This document shows positions 18,682-28,482 of a stretch of 64,000 nucleotides of DNA, in pieces (the stretch's first letter is position 1; the number at the start of each line of letters is the position of its first letter). The notes beneath the pieces are model-generated. The model searched no databases. It was not told the DNA's origin and saw only the letters and a program-made list of their open reading frames with translations. Made by a program: the position numbers and the translations under genes. The stretch comes from Limnothrix sp. CACIAM 69d. GTDB taxonomy: Bacteria; Cyanobacteriota; Cyanobacteriia; CACIAM-69d. The stretch is from the NCBI GenBank assembly GCA_001913845.2, contig MKGP02000083.1, positions 52,888 through 116,887 of the forward strand, read 5' to 3'.

Positions 18682-19728
18682 TTAGGCCGAGGTGGGCAAA
18701 TCTTGCACAAAATCGAGGGTAAAAGCCTTGCGATAATCAAGTGTCTTGGGATAAACCCCATACTCAACCATGTTTTCAAAAAATTCCTTCCAGCGGGCTT
18801 CGGTCATGTAACCAATGCCGTTAGTAATTGCATCGCCCGAAAGCACGATGCCATATTCCTTTAGCTTCCCGAGACCATAGGTCAAGCGATCGTCCGTCAT
18901 CTCCGGATAGTCTTTTTTAATCAACGCATTGCCGGGCGCTGGATCGGCTAAATAGCTATACCAACCTTTGGCAGAAGCCTGCACAAACCGTTTCACCACA
19001 TCGGGTTTTTCGGCAATCATTTGGGATGTGGTATCGATGGTGGTGGCGTAGGGTTTATAGCCCACATCAGCCAGCAGGAAAACGCTGGGCTTGAAGCCGC
19101 CTTCTTTCTCGATAGTGTAGGGTTCTGAGGTGACAAATCCCTGCTGGGCGGAAGTTTTATCAGCCAAAAAGGGGGCGGGGTTAAAGTTATAAACCCGGCG
19201 CTGACTGTCCGTAAATCCATATTTTTTAGCCAACAGTCCCCAAAAATCTGAAACCGCTTGGGGCGTGACAAACAGGGGCTTTCCCTTCAATTCCGACAAA
19301 TCTTTCACGCCGGGATGGGCCACAATGCAGCGGGGATCCTTTTGGAAATAGGCGGCGACTGTGATTTTGGGAACGCCTTCTGCGACGGCATTTAGGGCGA
19401 TCGTGCTGTTGCTCATGGCAAAGTCCACCACTTTCCCAAACAGCAGTTGTGTGCCCGTGGCCGCCTGGGGGCCGCCCATCCGAATTTTTACATCCAGGCC
19501 ATATTCCTTGTAAATACCGGTGGCTAGGGCTTGGTAAAAGCCGCCATGCTCCGCCTGGGCAACCCAGTCTGTGGCGAGGGTGACCCGATCGAGGCCCTTT
19601 TCACCGGTTGGGCTAGGTTCGCTGCTGGTGCTGTTGCCGCAGGCGGTGACCAAGCCGGAACCTAGGGCGATCGCCCCATATTGCAGCAACCGACGACGGG
19701 TGAAGGCGGAATCGTTCAACGGAGACAT
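18682..19728 (-). CDS. ABC transporter substrate-binding lipoprotein, NMT1/THI5-like
   Basis: A periplasmic binding protein of 348 residues. The N-terminus has a twin-arginine-like motif RRRLLQYGAIALG followed by the lipobox LVTACG, so it should be an exported lipoprotein. The mature part starts with TLATDWVAQAEHGGFYQAL and GLDVKIRMGGPQ, typical of the NMT1/THI5 group that binds pyrimidine precursors of thiamine, nitrate, sulfonates or related ligands. The ligand cannot be fixed from sequence. No permease or ATPase gene adjoins it, so it must work with components coded elsewhere. Confidence 0.88.
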   Translation of the reverse strand: MSPLNDSAFTRRRLLQYGAIALGSGLVTACGNSTSSEPSPTGEKGLDRVTLATDWVAQAEHGGFYQALATGIYKEYGLDVKIRMGGPQAATGTQLLFGKVVDFAMSNSTIALNAVAEGVPKITVAAYFQKDPRCIVAHPGVKDLSELKGKPLFVTPQAVSDFWGLLAKKYGFTDSQRRVYNFNPAPFLADKTSAQQGFVTSEPYTIEKEGGFKPSVFLLADVGYKPYATTIDTTSQMIAEKPDVVKRFVQASAKGWYSYLADPAPGNALIKKDYPEMTDDRLTYGLGKLKEYGIVLSGDAITNGIGYMTEARWKEFFENMVEYGVYPKTLDYRKAFTLDFVQDLPTSA

Positions 19729-19869
19729 AGGGTTAATTCACGAGAAACTTGAGGATTTTGAGTGCAACGGTTCGATCGGCCAGTCCTGGTCAGCCCTGTT
19801 CAGTGAATTTTAAACTTCTCATGCTTTACGTGGGATCCCAGCAGTTTTTAAAGCTGCGAGATCACAGCA

Positions 19870-19905
19870 AGCCCACGCTGCCATCGAGAGCAAGCGTGGG
19901 CTTTT
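19870..19905. terminator. Strong hairpin in the gap between two minus-strand genes
   Basis: AGCCCACGCT (19870-19879) and AGCGTGGGCT (19893-19902) form a perfect 10-bp stem with a 13-base loop. The T run follows on the plus strand (TTTT), while on the minus strand, the direction of the flanking genes, only TT follows. It may end the transcript of the DUF4214-like gene inefficiently. Confidence 0.5.
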
Positions 19906-19967
19906 GAAATCAGTTTTGTAAGATTCTTGGGGGGATGATTGGTTGCAGGGTTTGGATATCGTGGGAG

Positions 19968-19992
19968 CAAGGGGCTTAAGCCCCTTGTCTTT
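19968..19992. repeat. Solitary palindrome upstream of the substrate-binding protein gene
   Basis: GCAAGGGGCTTAAGCCCCTTGTC contains the 20-bp core CAAGGGGCTTAAGCCCCTTG. It lies between the DUF4214-like gene and the substrate-binding lipoprotein gene; MITE arms are not evident. Confidence 0.8.
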
Positions 19993-20087
19993 GTTGAGTA
20001 CTGGAGCTGAGAGCACTCGAGCTGGCAGATTACAGATTGGGTGCTGATTCAAGCTATCCAGAGCCAGCCTCGGGGTAACCACCCGGC

Positions 20088-20636
20088 CTAGCTGGTGAGG
20101 CTGCGGCGGCGGGATTGGGCTTCGTAGCTGGAGCCGATGTCGGTGCGAACGCGGCTCAGTTCCCAGCCCCGTTCCAGGCGATCGCGATAGGTATCCAAGC
20201 CTTCGTCGTCGGCTGCGCGATCGAGCACTTCTTGATAAATGCGGTGGATCGCCACTTGTGCTTCGGCGCTGTTGGCAATGGCCCAGCGCACTTTGCGCAC
20301 TGACCAACCCTGTTCGAGCGCCCGAGCGTAGGTACGCAAACCGGCCAGATCCGCCGGACGGCCCAGGACGGATTGATAGAGGCGATCGACCTCGGCCGCA
20401 TGACCAGGATCAATGCCCGTTGCCAATAGCGACTCATCCCAAGCACCGGCCACACTCACGTACTGAGCACCGGACTCCAGACAGAGGGACTGTTGGCGAT
20501 TGCCCACGCAAAGGCTGCTGGCCTGGCTGGGCAGGGCGATCGCGCTGGCGGCGAGGGTGGTGGCCAGCGCGGCACTGAGCGATCGATGGGGCGATCGGCT
20601 CGGGAGCATTTGGAGCATCTCGTTGAGCTTCAGCAT
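20088..20636 (-). CDS. Secreted protein with two DUF4214-like repeats
   Basis: An export signal is suggested by a basic start and the hydrophobic run SLSAALATTLAASAIALPSQA. The mature part contains two tandem copies of a DUF4214-like unit: VDRLYQSVLGRPADLAGLRTY...EQGWSVRKVRWAIANSAEAQ and the closely similar IHRIYQEVLDRAADDEGLDTY...ERGWELSRVRTDIGSSYEAQ. DUF4214 units occur in cyanobacterial exoproteins and S-layer-like proteins; their role is not established. Start choice is uncertain: the frame opens at 20717 and in-frame Met codons lie at 20636, 20618 and 20609. Confidence 0.75.
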   Translation of the reverse strand: MLKLNEMLQMLPSRSPHRSLSAALATTLAASAIALPSQASSLCVGNRQQSLCLESGAQYVSVAGAWDESLLATGIDPGHAAEVDRLYQSVLGRPADLAGLRTYARALEQGWSVRKVRWAIANSAEAQVAIHRIYQEVLDRAADDEGLDTYRDRLERGWELSRVRTDIGSSYEAQSRRRSLTS

Positions 20637-20895
20637 CAGATGCCAACCTAGGTTGCAAAGTCGGGTAGCAACGGCAAAGTCGTCTCCCCATTCTAAGGGG
20701 AAAGTTCCGAACCTCAAAAGGGATCCGGCACTTGTTCACGAAACTTTCACAGAGGTTCAATGAGGTTCAATGACGGGAATTGGATTGCCCAAAGACTCCG
20801 CGACGGAAACCCGATTTGAGCTGGGTGGGAGGTGTGTCCGCGCTGAATGTGGGCCCTAGGTCAAAAGACTTAGAGAAAAACCTAGAGAAGAAACA

Positions 20896-23800
20896 TTAGA
20901 GAAAAACGGCTAATTTGGAACCCTCAGCGGTCTTTTGCACTTCAATGCGGGCGGTGAATGCCTCCTTGAGTTGGGGAATGTGGGTGACCGTGAGGATGCA
21001 ACCAAAATCTGGGGCGATCGCATTAATGGCTGCCACCAGTCGATCGCGCCCCGCGTCATCCTGGGTGCCAAATCCTTCATCAATGATCAGGAGTTGCAAC
21101 GCCGTTCCCGATCGCTGGGCTAACAGTCGTGACAGGGCAAGCCGAATTGCAAAATTAATCCGAAAAGATTCGCCCCCGGAATAGGTTTCATAGGGACGAG
21201 TGCCTTGGGCATCGGCAATTTGAATCTCTAGGGTTTCGATGGTGGCGCTGGCTAAGTCAGTTGCTTTCTGTCGCTTAGTTGCGGTTTTTTTGAGGCGCTG
21301 AGTCACAAAATTAATGTGCAGTTGATTGGCACTTAATTGGGACAAAATTCGATTGGCCTCCGCTTCCAGTTGAGGCAAGAGGGTTTCGATCGCCAAGGCT
21401 TGAATTCCATTTTTGCCAAAGGCCTTGGTCAATTCGTCATAAACGCGCTGTTGATGATGTTTTTGTTGAAGCTGTTGTCGATCGCGCCCGATCTGCTCCG
21501 CTAGTTGTTGCAAAAATTCCTGCTGTTGGGAAAGTTGGGCTTGCTTGGCCACCGTTGATTCGATCGCCCGTTGCAGATCATTGAGTTGTGCATCGAGCTG
21601 TTGTAAATCCTGGCTGGGATCCGGTTGGTTGGTCAGTTGTGATTGCACCTCTGCCCACTGTTTTGCGAGTTGATTTTGGGTTTCGGTTTGGCTCTGTTGG
21701 GCTTGGGCGAGCTGACGTTGCCGATCGAGCAGTTGGGGCGCTTCCTGTTGGCATTGACGCAGGGTTTCTGCTCGGGCTAACCACCCCTGAGCCGATCGCA
21801 ATTTTGCCCGCACCTGTTCATGGTAATCGGGTTGATAATTCAGCGTTGTTAGTTGTTTTTTAATCAGTGCTAATTGAGCAGTTAATGAGGTGGGTTCAGC
21901 CGCGTCTAAATGACTGGCCAGGGTTTTTTGAAGTTGATCGCGCTCTGCCAATAACGCCGGTCGCCGCTGTTGCAATTGTTCTAGCTTTCGTTGGGCTTGG
22001 TTCAACTCATGTTGCTTCAGTTCCACCCACCGCCAGCGATCGACCTCAGCCCGCGCCAAGGCCAGGTTTCGATCGTCAAAATTCAAGGCTGTTAGGCGAT
22101 CGTCTAACTCGGCTAGCTCATGCCGCAAATCTGGGAGCGATCGCCCCAACTCTGGTAACGGTTCGGGAACTGCTCCACCCCGATCAAACCAATCCAAAGT
22201 TGCCGTGAGTTGGGCGATTGTGGCTTCCTGAGCCGCCAAGGAAATTTGCTCTTGCTCCAGGGTTTGCAGTTGTTCTTGCAGCTTGCCCCGTTCTTCAATC
22301 AAACTATTCAGGGGCTGCAATTCCTGTTTGAGGTTTCGATATTCCTGGCGCAAGATCTGAATTTCGCGTTCTGTCAACGCCAACTGCTCTTGAAGCACCC
22401 ACAGGCGATCGCGCAGTTCCGTTTCTTCGAGTTTTTGCTTGGCTTGCACTCGCTCCAGGTGATGTTGATCTAGGGGTTGATCGCACAGGGGACAAGCGCC
22501 ATAGTCCTCTGATATTTCGTGAATTTCCTGATTTTGACTCTTCTGAATCGCCGGTTGCTCTGCCAGCAGGGTCATTTTTTCAGTCAGTTTCGCAAGCTGA
22601 TTTTCTAAATCCACCCGCATTCCTGTTAAGCGATCAATAAACCCCTTTCGTTCAGTGCCTTTCTCTTGAACCCGATCTTGATAAACTTTGCGATTTTCAA
22701 GGGCTTGAATTCGCTGATCAATCTGTTCCCACTGTTGAATCAGTTGAGGACGACGCGCCACAGAAGCCATCGCTCGTTGTTGCAAATTCTGTAACTCTTC
22801 CAAACGAGCCACCAAGCGCGATCGCACCCGATCTCCCTCTTGAAGAAGCTGTTGCCGCCGTTGCACTAAGGGAGCCGCCTGGGTTTGCATTTGCTCCAAT
22901 TGGTTTAAATGGTGGCGTGCAGTTTGCCACTGAGTTGCCGCCGATTCCACCTCCGATCGCTGATTCAGAATGCTCTGTAATTCCTGTTCCTGTTGCGCCA
23001 AATCTTGCAAGCGACTATGCAACGTGCGCTGCTCATTTTCCAATCGGCTCACTTCCCGATCGAGCGCTTGTTGTCGCTGGTTTCGCTCCGTTGTCCATTG
23101 ATGATATTGCTGGGATTTTTGACCCAAAATTTCATCTTCCCGTTGCCATTGCTGAAGCTGCTGAATTCCCGCTTCAATTTCCGTTTGGGCAGCCAGGGTG
23201 CGATCGATTTCTGCTTGTCGCTGGGCCAGCCGTTGGCCTTCTTGGGCTAACCGTCCCAGCTCTTGGCAAACGGTTTGTTGCTGCTGCTGAATCCATTGCA
23301 ATTGGTGTTGCTGGGTTTGGCGTTGCGCTGCCATTGATCGCAACTGCTCCAGTCGGGCTTCTGCTTTTTGTCGATCGCCCCGTAATGCCTTGAGCTGTTG
23401 CTCAACGGTGGCCAACTCTTGGGTCAAGCTAGTTCGATCGGCTAGCTTTTGCTCCTGCGATTGAATTGACTCTTCCAGTTGCTTGGCTTCACCCTTCAGC
23501 AGCTTTGAGCGTTCCCTCGCCTGTTCTGCCAAATCATCGTATTGCCCCAGCTTCAACAAATCCGCCAAAATGTCCTTGCGATCGGCCGGTGTTTTCAGCA
23601 TGAATTCATCGGCTCGCCCCTGACGCAAATAGGCGGAATTAACAAAGGTGTCATAGTCCAGCCGCAAGCGCTGCAAAATAGCTGCTTGGGTTGCCCTTGC
23701 CCCCCGTTCCGTTAAGCTGCGAAAGACCCATTGATCGGGATCGCCCTCATCGATCGCCATCTGAAATTCCAAAGCAGTGGTTTGGCCCAATCGGCGTGTT

Positions 23801-24054
23801 CGGATCACCCGATAAACCTCATGACCAAACCGAAAGGTAAAGTTAACGGTCGCTTCCGTTTCGCCCGCGAAAATCACATCATCTTCGGTGGAAGCGCGGC
23901 TTTTACCCCAAATTGACCAAGCCATGGCTTCTAGGAGTGATGACTTCCCTGCCCCATTGGCTCCACAAATACAAGCCGTTTGCAGCCCCCCAAAGTGTAG
24001 GGTTGCTTCTCGATAACTGAGGAAATTTTTGAGGATGAGCTGTTCGGGGATCAC
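20896..24054 (-). CDS. sbcC: SbcC/Rad50-type DNA repair ATPase
   Basis: The large subunit of the SbcCD nuclease, which opens hairpins and processes double-strand ends. Walker A is GANGAGKSSLLEA near the N-terminus; two long Gln-rich coiled coils flank the zinc hook CPLCDQPL at mid-protein; the C-terminal part carries the ABC signature YSGGESFRINFAIRLAL and Walker B LLIIDEGFG. About 1052 residues. I prefer GTG 24054, giving MIPEQLILKNFLSYR, with AGAGG seven bases upstream, over the TTG at 24096. sbcD is not adjacent. Divergent from the C1 peptidase gene. Confidence 0.95.
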   Translation of the reverse strand: MIPEQLILKNFLSYREATLHFGGLQTACICGANGAGKSSLLEAMAWSIWGKSRASTEDDVIFAGETEATVNFTFRFGHEVYRVIRTRRLGQTTALEFQMAIDEGDPDQWVFRSLTERGARATQAAILQRLRLDYDTFVNSAYLRQGRADEFMLKTPADRKDILADLLKLGQYDDLAEQARERSKLLKGEAKQLEESIQSQEQKLADRTSLTQELATVEQQLKALRGDRQKAEARLEQLRSMAAQRQTQQHQLQWIQQQQQTVCQELGRLAQEGQRLAQRQAEIDRTLAAQTEIEAGIQQLQQWQREDEILGQKSQQYHQWTTERNQRQQALDREVSRLENEQRTLHSRLQDLAQQEQELQSILNQRSEVESAATQWQTARHHLNQLEQMQTQAAPLVQRRQQLLQEGDRVRSRLVARLEELQNLQQRAMASVARRPQLIQQWEQIDQRIQALENRKVYQDRVQEKGTERKGFIDRLTGMRVDLENQLAKLTEKMTLLAEQPAIQKSQNQEIHEISEDYGACPLCDQPLDQHHLERVQAKQKLEETELRDRLWVLQEQLALTEREIQILRQEYRNLKQELQPLNSLIEERGKLQEQLQTLEQEQISLAAQEATIAQLTATLDWFDRGGAVPEPLPELGRSLPDLRHELAELDDRLTALNFDDRNLALARAEVDRWRWVELKQHELNQAQRKLEQLQQRRPALLAERDQLQKTLASHLDAAEPTSLTAQLALIKKQLTTLNYQPDYHEQVRAKLRSAQGWLARAETLRQCQQEAPQLLDRQRQLAQAQQSQTETQNQLAKQWAEVQSQLTNQPDPSQDLQQLDAQLNDLQRAIESTVAKQAQLSQQQEFLQQLAEQIGRDRQQLQQKHHQQRVYDELTKAFGKNGIQALAIETLLPQLEAEANRILSQLSANQLHINFVTQRLKKTATKRQKATDLASATIETLEIQIADAQGTRPYETYSGGESFRINFAIRLALSRLLAQRSGTALQLLIIDEGFGTQDDAGRDRLVAAINAIAPDFGCILTVTHIPQLKEAFTARIEVQKTAEGSKLAVFL

Positions 24055-24325
24055 GGTTAACCTCTGCCCTGCCTCTGTGAACCCATTGCTGATCAATGGG
24101 CTGGATTAATCTTGCTGAATGAGTTACTTTTCAGGCTCATTTTGACATTTTTAGCACTTCTTTTGGGTGCTCATTCAAAAACAGGCTATAACCAGAAACG
24201 GCAGCCCCCGCATGGGGGGCGATCGGCCAAGCCCTGGCTACGGGGTGACCCGGGCAACTGTCCAGCCCCCTTCAACACCTACCCTTCTCAACTCCTGATC
24301 GTCTATTTTTTAGGCTCTTTGAACC

Positions 24326-25432
24326 ATGGCAAAAATTGGCTATTTGGTTAACCGCCGCAGCGGCAAAAAAATTCGGGTTGGCGCTTGTGTCAAATCCACA
24401 AGCAAGCCGCCGAGATTTAGCCTGTTTCAGTCAAAACTTGGTGCCGATCAGTTGCCCAGCCGCGTTGATTTGCGTCAATACATGACCCCCGTTGAAGATC
24501 AATCCACCGTGGGCAGTTGCACCGCCAACGCGATCGCCGGAGCCTATGAATATTTAGCGCAGCGGGCCCACGGAGAAGCGGGCGACATCAGCCGCTTGTT
24601 TATCTACTACAACACGCGGCGTGCGGAAGGAACCGTGGGCGACGGTGGCAGCTCCATCAGCGGCAGCATCCAAGTGCTTGAAGAAGTGGGCGCTTGCACC
24701 GAAGAAACCTGGCCCTATGTTCCTGAAGAATTTGACACGGAACCTTCCCCCGCAGCTTACGAGGAAGCGCAGAATTTTTTGGTAGATGAAGCGCATGAAA
24801 TCCCTATTGATTTAGCAGCCATGAAAGGCTGTTTAGCGGAGGGTTATCCCTTTGCCTTTGGCTTGATTCTCTACGATTCGTTTAATCAAGCGGGAAAAGG
24901 TGGCCGCGTTCCGTTGCCCAGCCGCAATGAACAAGTTCGCGAAACCCACGGGGCCCATGCCATGCTCTGTGTGGGCTATTCCGATCGCAATGAAGCCTTT
25001 ATTGTGCGCAATTCTTGGGGATCGGATTGGGGCGATCAAGGCTATTGCTACATTCCCTATGACTACATGACCAACACGGATTTGTGTTTCGATTGTTGGG
25101 CAATTCAGCAAGTCTCGGATCTGGATTTTTCGGCTGGCATTTACAGCGAAGATGACGAAGAATTTGCCAGTGACTATAACTCTGAGGACGATGAAAGTGA
25201 TTATGACTACTCAGAGGAAGAGGACGAAGGAATCAGCATCTCAGTAAACTACGACGGCGAAGAAGGCGACGAGGAAGAAGAATACGACGAAGAAGATTAC
25301 GGAGATTCGGAAGAGGAAGAAGAAGATTACGAGGAAGAAGAAGAGGAATACGAAGAAGAAGAGGAGGAAGAAGAAGAATATGATGAAGAGGAGGAAGAAT
25401 ATGATGAAGAGGAGGAAGAAGAAGAAGAGTAA
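24326..25432 (+). CDS. Papain-like (C1) cysteine peptidase with long acidic C-terminal tail
   Basis: A cysteine peptidase of 368 residues. The catalytic triad is visible: Cys65 in STVGSCTANA with the oxyanion Gln59 in EDQS, His211 in HGAHAMLCVGY and Asn229 in IVRNSWGSDWGDQGY. No signal peptide or I29 propeptide is seen, so it may be cytoplasmic. From about residue 272 to the end the protein is almost only Glu, Asp, Tyr and Ser, ending in runs of Glu broken by single Tyr residues. Such a tail could bind metal ions or basic proteins; this is inference. The DNA there is a purine-rich GAAGAGGAA repeat and could vary in length. Confidence 0.88.
   Translation: MAKIGYLVNRRSGKKIRVGACVKSTSKPPRFSLFQSKLGADQLPSRVDLRQYMTPVEDQSTVGSCTANAIAGAYEYLAQRAHGEAGDISRLFIYYNTRRAEGTVGDGGSSISGSIQVLEEVGACTEETWPYVPEEFDTEPSPAAYEEAQNFLVDEAHEIPIDLAAMKGCLAEGYPFAFGLILYDSFNQAGKGGRVPLPSRNEQVRETHGAHAMLCVGYSDRNEAFIVRNSWGSDWGDQGYCYIPYDYMTNTDLCFDCWAIQQVSDLDFSAGIYSEDDEEFASDYNSEDDESDYDYSEEEDEGISISVNYDGEEGDEEEEYDEEDYGDSEEEEEDYEEEEEEYEEEEEEEEEYDEEEEEYDEEEEEEEE
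25141..25431 (+). repeat. Purine-rich GAAGAGGAA low-complexity tract coding for an acidic tail
   Basis: The 3' 290 bases of the C1 peptidase gene are built from GAA, GAG and GAT codons with regularly placed TAC/TAT. Two near-identical blocks GAATATGATGAAGAGGAGGA occur in tandem around 25376-25420. The strand bias is nearly complete for purines. Length variation through slippage is likely. Confidence 0.8.
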
Positions 25433-25559
25433 GTTGCTGATTGGGCATTCGCTCGATCGAACCCTTGGCTGTTCTCGGTTCTCCAGTGATTGATCAAGTG
25501 ATTGATCAATGGATCGGCTGATCGAGGATTGACCGATCGACCGATCGACCGTCTTGGGC

Positions 25560-25579
25560 AAGGGGCTTCAGCCCCTTGT
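25560..25579. repeat. Solitary 20-bp palindrome of the dispersed repeat family
   Basis: CAAGGGGCTTCAGCCCCTTG, preceded by GGG and followed by TCT. It lies between the C1 peptidase gene and fni. It matches the centre of the MITE copies but the MITE arms are not recognisable here. Confidence 0.75.
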
Positions 25580-25716
25580 CTGAAGTGGTTTCAAGGTTTT
25601 TTGCCATGGGCTTTGCCACAGCCATTGGCCAGCCTCAATGTTGCAAAAGTTGGCGGGGACTCATGCAGGGCGATCGGGTCACGCGACACTAAGGGATGGT
25701 TCTTGTTCCCAGCGCC

Positions 25717-26796
25717 ATGCAATCCACCGAGTTTTTGCCCCAACCCGCCCCCAGCACCGCGCCCGAGGCCGCCCAGGCGACCCAAAATCGCAAAGCCGAC
25801 CACCTGCGAGCCTGCTTGCAAGATGATGTGCAGTTCCGGCAGGTGGGCAGCGGCTTGGATCGCTACCGATTTGAGCATTGCTGTTTGCCGGAACTGGATC
25901 GATCGACCATTGATCTCCGCACTCAATTTTTGGGCAAATCGCTGCGGGCCCCGTTGCTCATTTCCTCCATGACCGGCGGCACAGACCAGGCAGAACAAAT
26001 CAATCTGCGGTTGGCGGCGGCGGCCCAGCGCTGGGGCTTGGCCATGGGGGTTGGCTCACAGCGGGTGGCAGTGGAGCGGCCGGAGGTGCGCCGAACCTTT
26101 GCGGTGCGATCGGTCGCTCCAGACATTCCGCTGTTTGCCAACCTGGGGGCGGTGCAGCTTAACTATCGCTATGGTTTGGCTGAGTGCCAGTCTTTGGTGG
26201 ATTGGTTGGAAGCAGATGCGTTGATTTTGCATCTGAACCCCTTGCAGGAGGCGGTGCAAACCAAGGGCGATCGCAACTTTGCCGGGTTGCTCGATCGAAT
26301 CGCAGACCTTTGTGCCCAACTGCCCGTGCCTGTGATTGCCAAGGAGGTGGGCAACGGCATTTCGCGCACCATGGCTGAGAAGTTGATGGCGGCCGGTGTC
26401 CAGGCGATCGACGTGGCCGGAGCGGGGGGCACGTCTTGGGCCAAGGTGGAGAGCGTGCGGGCTTTGGATCCTAAACAGCGCCGCTTGGGCGAAACCTTTG
26501 GTGATTGGGGCATTCCCACGGCTGAATGTATCACTGCAATTCGGCAGGTGGCTCCTACGATTCCGCTCATTGCGTCCGGCGGTCTGCGCAATGGCTTAGA
26601 TGCGGCTAAGGCGATCGCCCTCGGGGCAAATTTGGCGGGGTTGGCCATGCCCTTTTTACATGCGGCTAATGAGTCTGACGGTGCTTTGGATTTTCTGTGT
26701 GATGTGTTGATTGCGGAACTGGAAACCGCCATGTTTTGCACTGGCAATCGCACGATCGAGGATCTACAAACTCGCGGCCGACTGCAACTTCAGTAG
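25717..26796 (+). CDS. fni: Type 2 isopentenyl-diphosphate delta-isomerase
   Basis: FMN-dependent enzyme that interconverts IPP and DMAPP after the MEP pathway, feeding carotenoid, phytol and quinone synthesis. Signatures are [10 protein letters not shown] near the start, [63 protein letters not shown] and [20 protein letters not shown]. Length matches the family. ATG 25717 is preferred; ATG 25696 in the same frame has AAGGG too close upstream. The first 25 residues are unconserved. Monocistronic by context. Confidence 0.95.
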   Translation: MQSTEFLPQPAPSTAPEAAQATQNRKADHLRACLQDDVQFRQVGSGLDRYRFEHCCLPELDRSTIDLRTQFLGKSLRAPLLISSMTGGTDQAEQINLRLAAAAQRWGLAMGVGSQRVAVERPEVRRTFAVRSVAPDIPLFANLGAVQLNYRYGLAECQSLVDWLEADALILHLNPLQEAVQTKGDRNFAGLLDRIADLCAQLPVPVIAKEVGNGISRTMAEKLMAAGVQAIDVAGAGGTSWAKVESVRALDPKQRRLGETFGDWGIPTAECITAIRQVAPTIPLIASGGLRNGLDAAKAIALGANLAGLAMPFLHAANESDGALDFLCDVLIAELETAMFCTGNRTIEDLQTRGRLQLQ

Positions 26797-27366
26797 GCAA
26801 CTGTGCCTGATGGCAATTGCTTCTTGGGAGCTGAGGGGATGATCCCTTCAGCGATTCCTCAAGATGGGGTCAAATTGGATCGTTGCTTGAGCCAGACTTT
26901 AAAAATAGTAGAATTTTGAGTGATCACAATCACAATCAAAATGTAATTTGCAGTTTTCCGAGTTAGGGACGCGGCCCACTTTCCTTGGGCTAGGGATTAA
27001 GATCAAGATAGCGAGATAAAGATAGAATAAGTATAAGCTTCTGACGATTCATTGTAACCACTTCATCAGTGGCTTTTCTTTGCCTTTTTTGCCCTTGAAG
27101 AATGCGCCTCAAAAGGTGGCATTGCTTTTTTCATGGCCTTTTTCAGGGCTGTTGGGACGGCTGTTGAGATGGCCTTGATGGGTGAGTCCTGAGTTCCTGG
27201 TGTTGAGTAGTTTGGCAAACGTTGCTCAACATGATCGCCCCGAAGCCGCGACCAATGCCCTGTTCAAAATCACTGCCCGATCGTTGCGCTGGTGACCCAA
27301 TGGGGAATGGCGATCAGGCTCGAAATCAATCTTTTTTCGATCAATCTTCTCTCTAGCGTTAGGTTC
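26797..27366. other. Intergenic region upstream of the REC-GGDEF gene
   Basis: No gene found. The stretch has an AT-rich central part (26900-27080) with ATCACAATCACAATCAAAA-like short repeats and a weak stem CCACT...AGTGG followed by CTTTTCTTT near 27057-27080 that could end the fni transcript. Confidence 0.4.
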
Positions 27367-28416
27367 ATGACCAATTCCCAGGCGATTGCAGCCAACTCAG
27401 AACCCATTCGACGATTGGCGACGGGCAAGGCAGAATCGCCATCCCGGCCGTTTGATCCCGGATCGTTTCTAATTTTGGTGGTTGATGATGTCAGCCAAAA
27501 TGTGCGCCTGTCGATCGAAATGCTAGATCAGGCGGGCTATGAAACCACATTTGCCATGACGGGAGCCGAAGCATTGATGAGGGTGCGATCGGCCCAACCG
27601 GATCTGATTTTGCTAGATTTGATGATGCCGGGAATGAGCGGTTTGCAACTGTGCGATCGCCTGAAAGACGATCCGACCCTGCGGGATATTCCCGTGTTGT
27701 TTGTCACGGCCAGCAACGAAGAGACCCACATGCTAGAAGCCTTTCAGCTTGGCGCTGTGGACTACATCACCAAACCCTTTCGCTCGGCGGAACTCTTGGC
27801 TCGGGTGCGGGTGCATTTGGAACTCAAGCAAGCACGCGATCGCCTCAGTCAGGCCCTGAATGCCCTGCAACGAACCCACGCCCAACTGCAAAGCGCCTAC
27901 ACCGAATTGGGCCGCTTGGCCACCACCGACCCCCTGACCGGTTTGGCCAATCGTCGGCATTGGATGACCCTGGCCAAAAAGGAATTTCAGCGCAGTTGTC
28001 GCTACCAACATCCCCTTTCGGTGTTGATGTTGGATTTGGATCACTTCAAGGCCGTGAACGATACCTATGGCCATGCTGTGGGCGATTTGGCCCTGGCCAC
28101 GGCCACCCAAGCCGCCAGCAGCATTTTGCGAACTCAGGATTGTCTGGGGCGCTATGGGGGTGAGGAATTTGTGATGCTGTTGCCGGAGACCGATGCGGCC
28201 GCCGCTGCGATCGTGGCGGAACGGATTCGCAAGGCGATCGCCGATCCGACCATCACCAGTTTGCCCAGCGCCCCGGGCTTAACCCTAACGGTCAGCATTG
28301 GCGGCACTAGTTGCCAGCCCACCGACACCTCGATCGAGGCGGCCTTAAACCGGGCCGATCGGGCCCTTTACCAAGCCAAAAACCGGGGCCGCAATCGAGT
28401 GATGATGGTGCTGTAG
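27367..28416 (+). CDS. Response regulator diguanylate cyclase (REC-GGDEF)
   Basis: Predicted to make c-di-GMP from two GTP under control of phosphorylation. The receiver has LILVVDDVSQN, the acceptor Asp in LILLDLMMPGMSG and KPFRSAELL. A short coiled linker leads to the GGDEF domain: TDPLTGLANRRHW, LMLDLDHFKAVNDTYGH and the active loop RYGGEEFVMLLPE. An RxxD inhibitory site (RTQD) lies five residues before GGEEF, so product inhibition is expected. ATG 27367 is chosen because it leaves only a short lead before the receiver; the frame opens at 27292. WspR/PleD-like layout. Confidence 0.94.
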   Translation: MTNSQAIAANSEPIRRLATGKAESPSRPFDPGSFLILVVDDVSQNVRLSIEMLDQAGYETTFAMTGAEALMRVRSAQPDLILLDLMMPGMSGLQLCDRLKDDPTLRDIPVLFVTASNEETHMLEAFQLGAVDYITKPFRSAELLARVRVHLELKQARDRLSQALNALQRTHAQLQSAYTELGRLATTDPLTGLANRRHWMTLAKKEFQRSCRYQHPLSVLMLDLDHFKAVNDTYGHAVGDLALATATQAASSILRTQDCLGRYGGEEFVMLLPETDAAAAAIVAERIRKAIADPTITSLPSAPGLTLTVSIGGTSCQPTDTSIEAALNRADRALYQAKNRGRNRVMMVL

Positions 28417-28482
28417 CGGCCAATTGTTTACGGTTGATTAACCCTCGGCAAGGGCCCACTGCTGGCCGAGGTGCGATAAACT

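Noticed and set aside
19870..19905. Hairpin considered as a promoter-proximal attenuator for the substrate-binding protein gene
   Set aside because: It lies about 140 bases upstream and the T run faces the wrong strand; left as an unassigned hairpin.
25241..25561. Minus-strand frame with a long Phe/Leu hydrophobic run
   Set aside because: It is only the complement of the GAA/GAG-rich acidic tail of the C1 peptidase and not a membrane protein.
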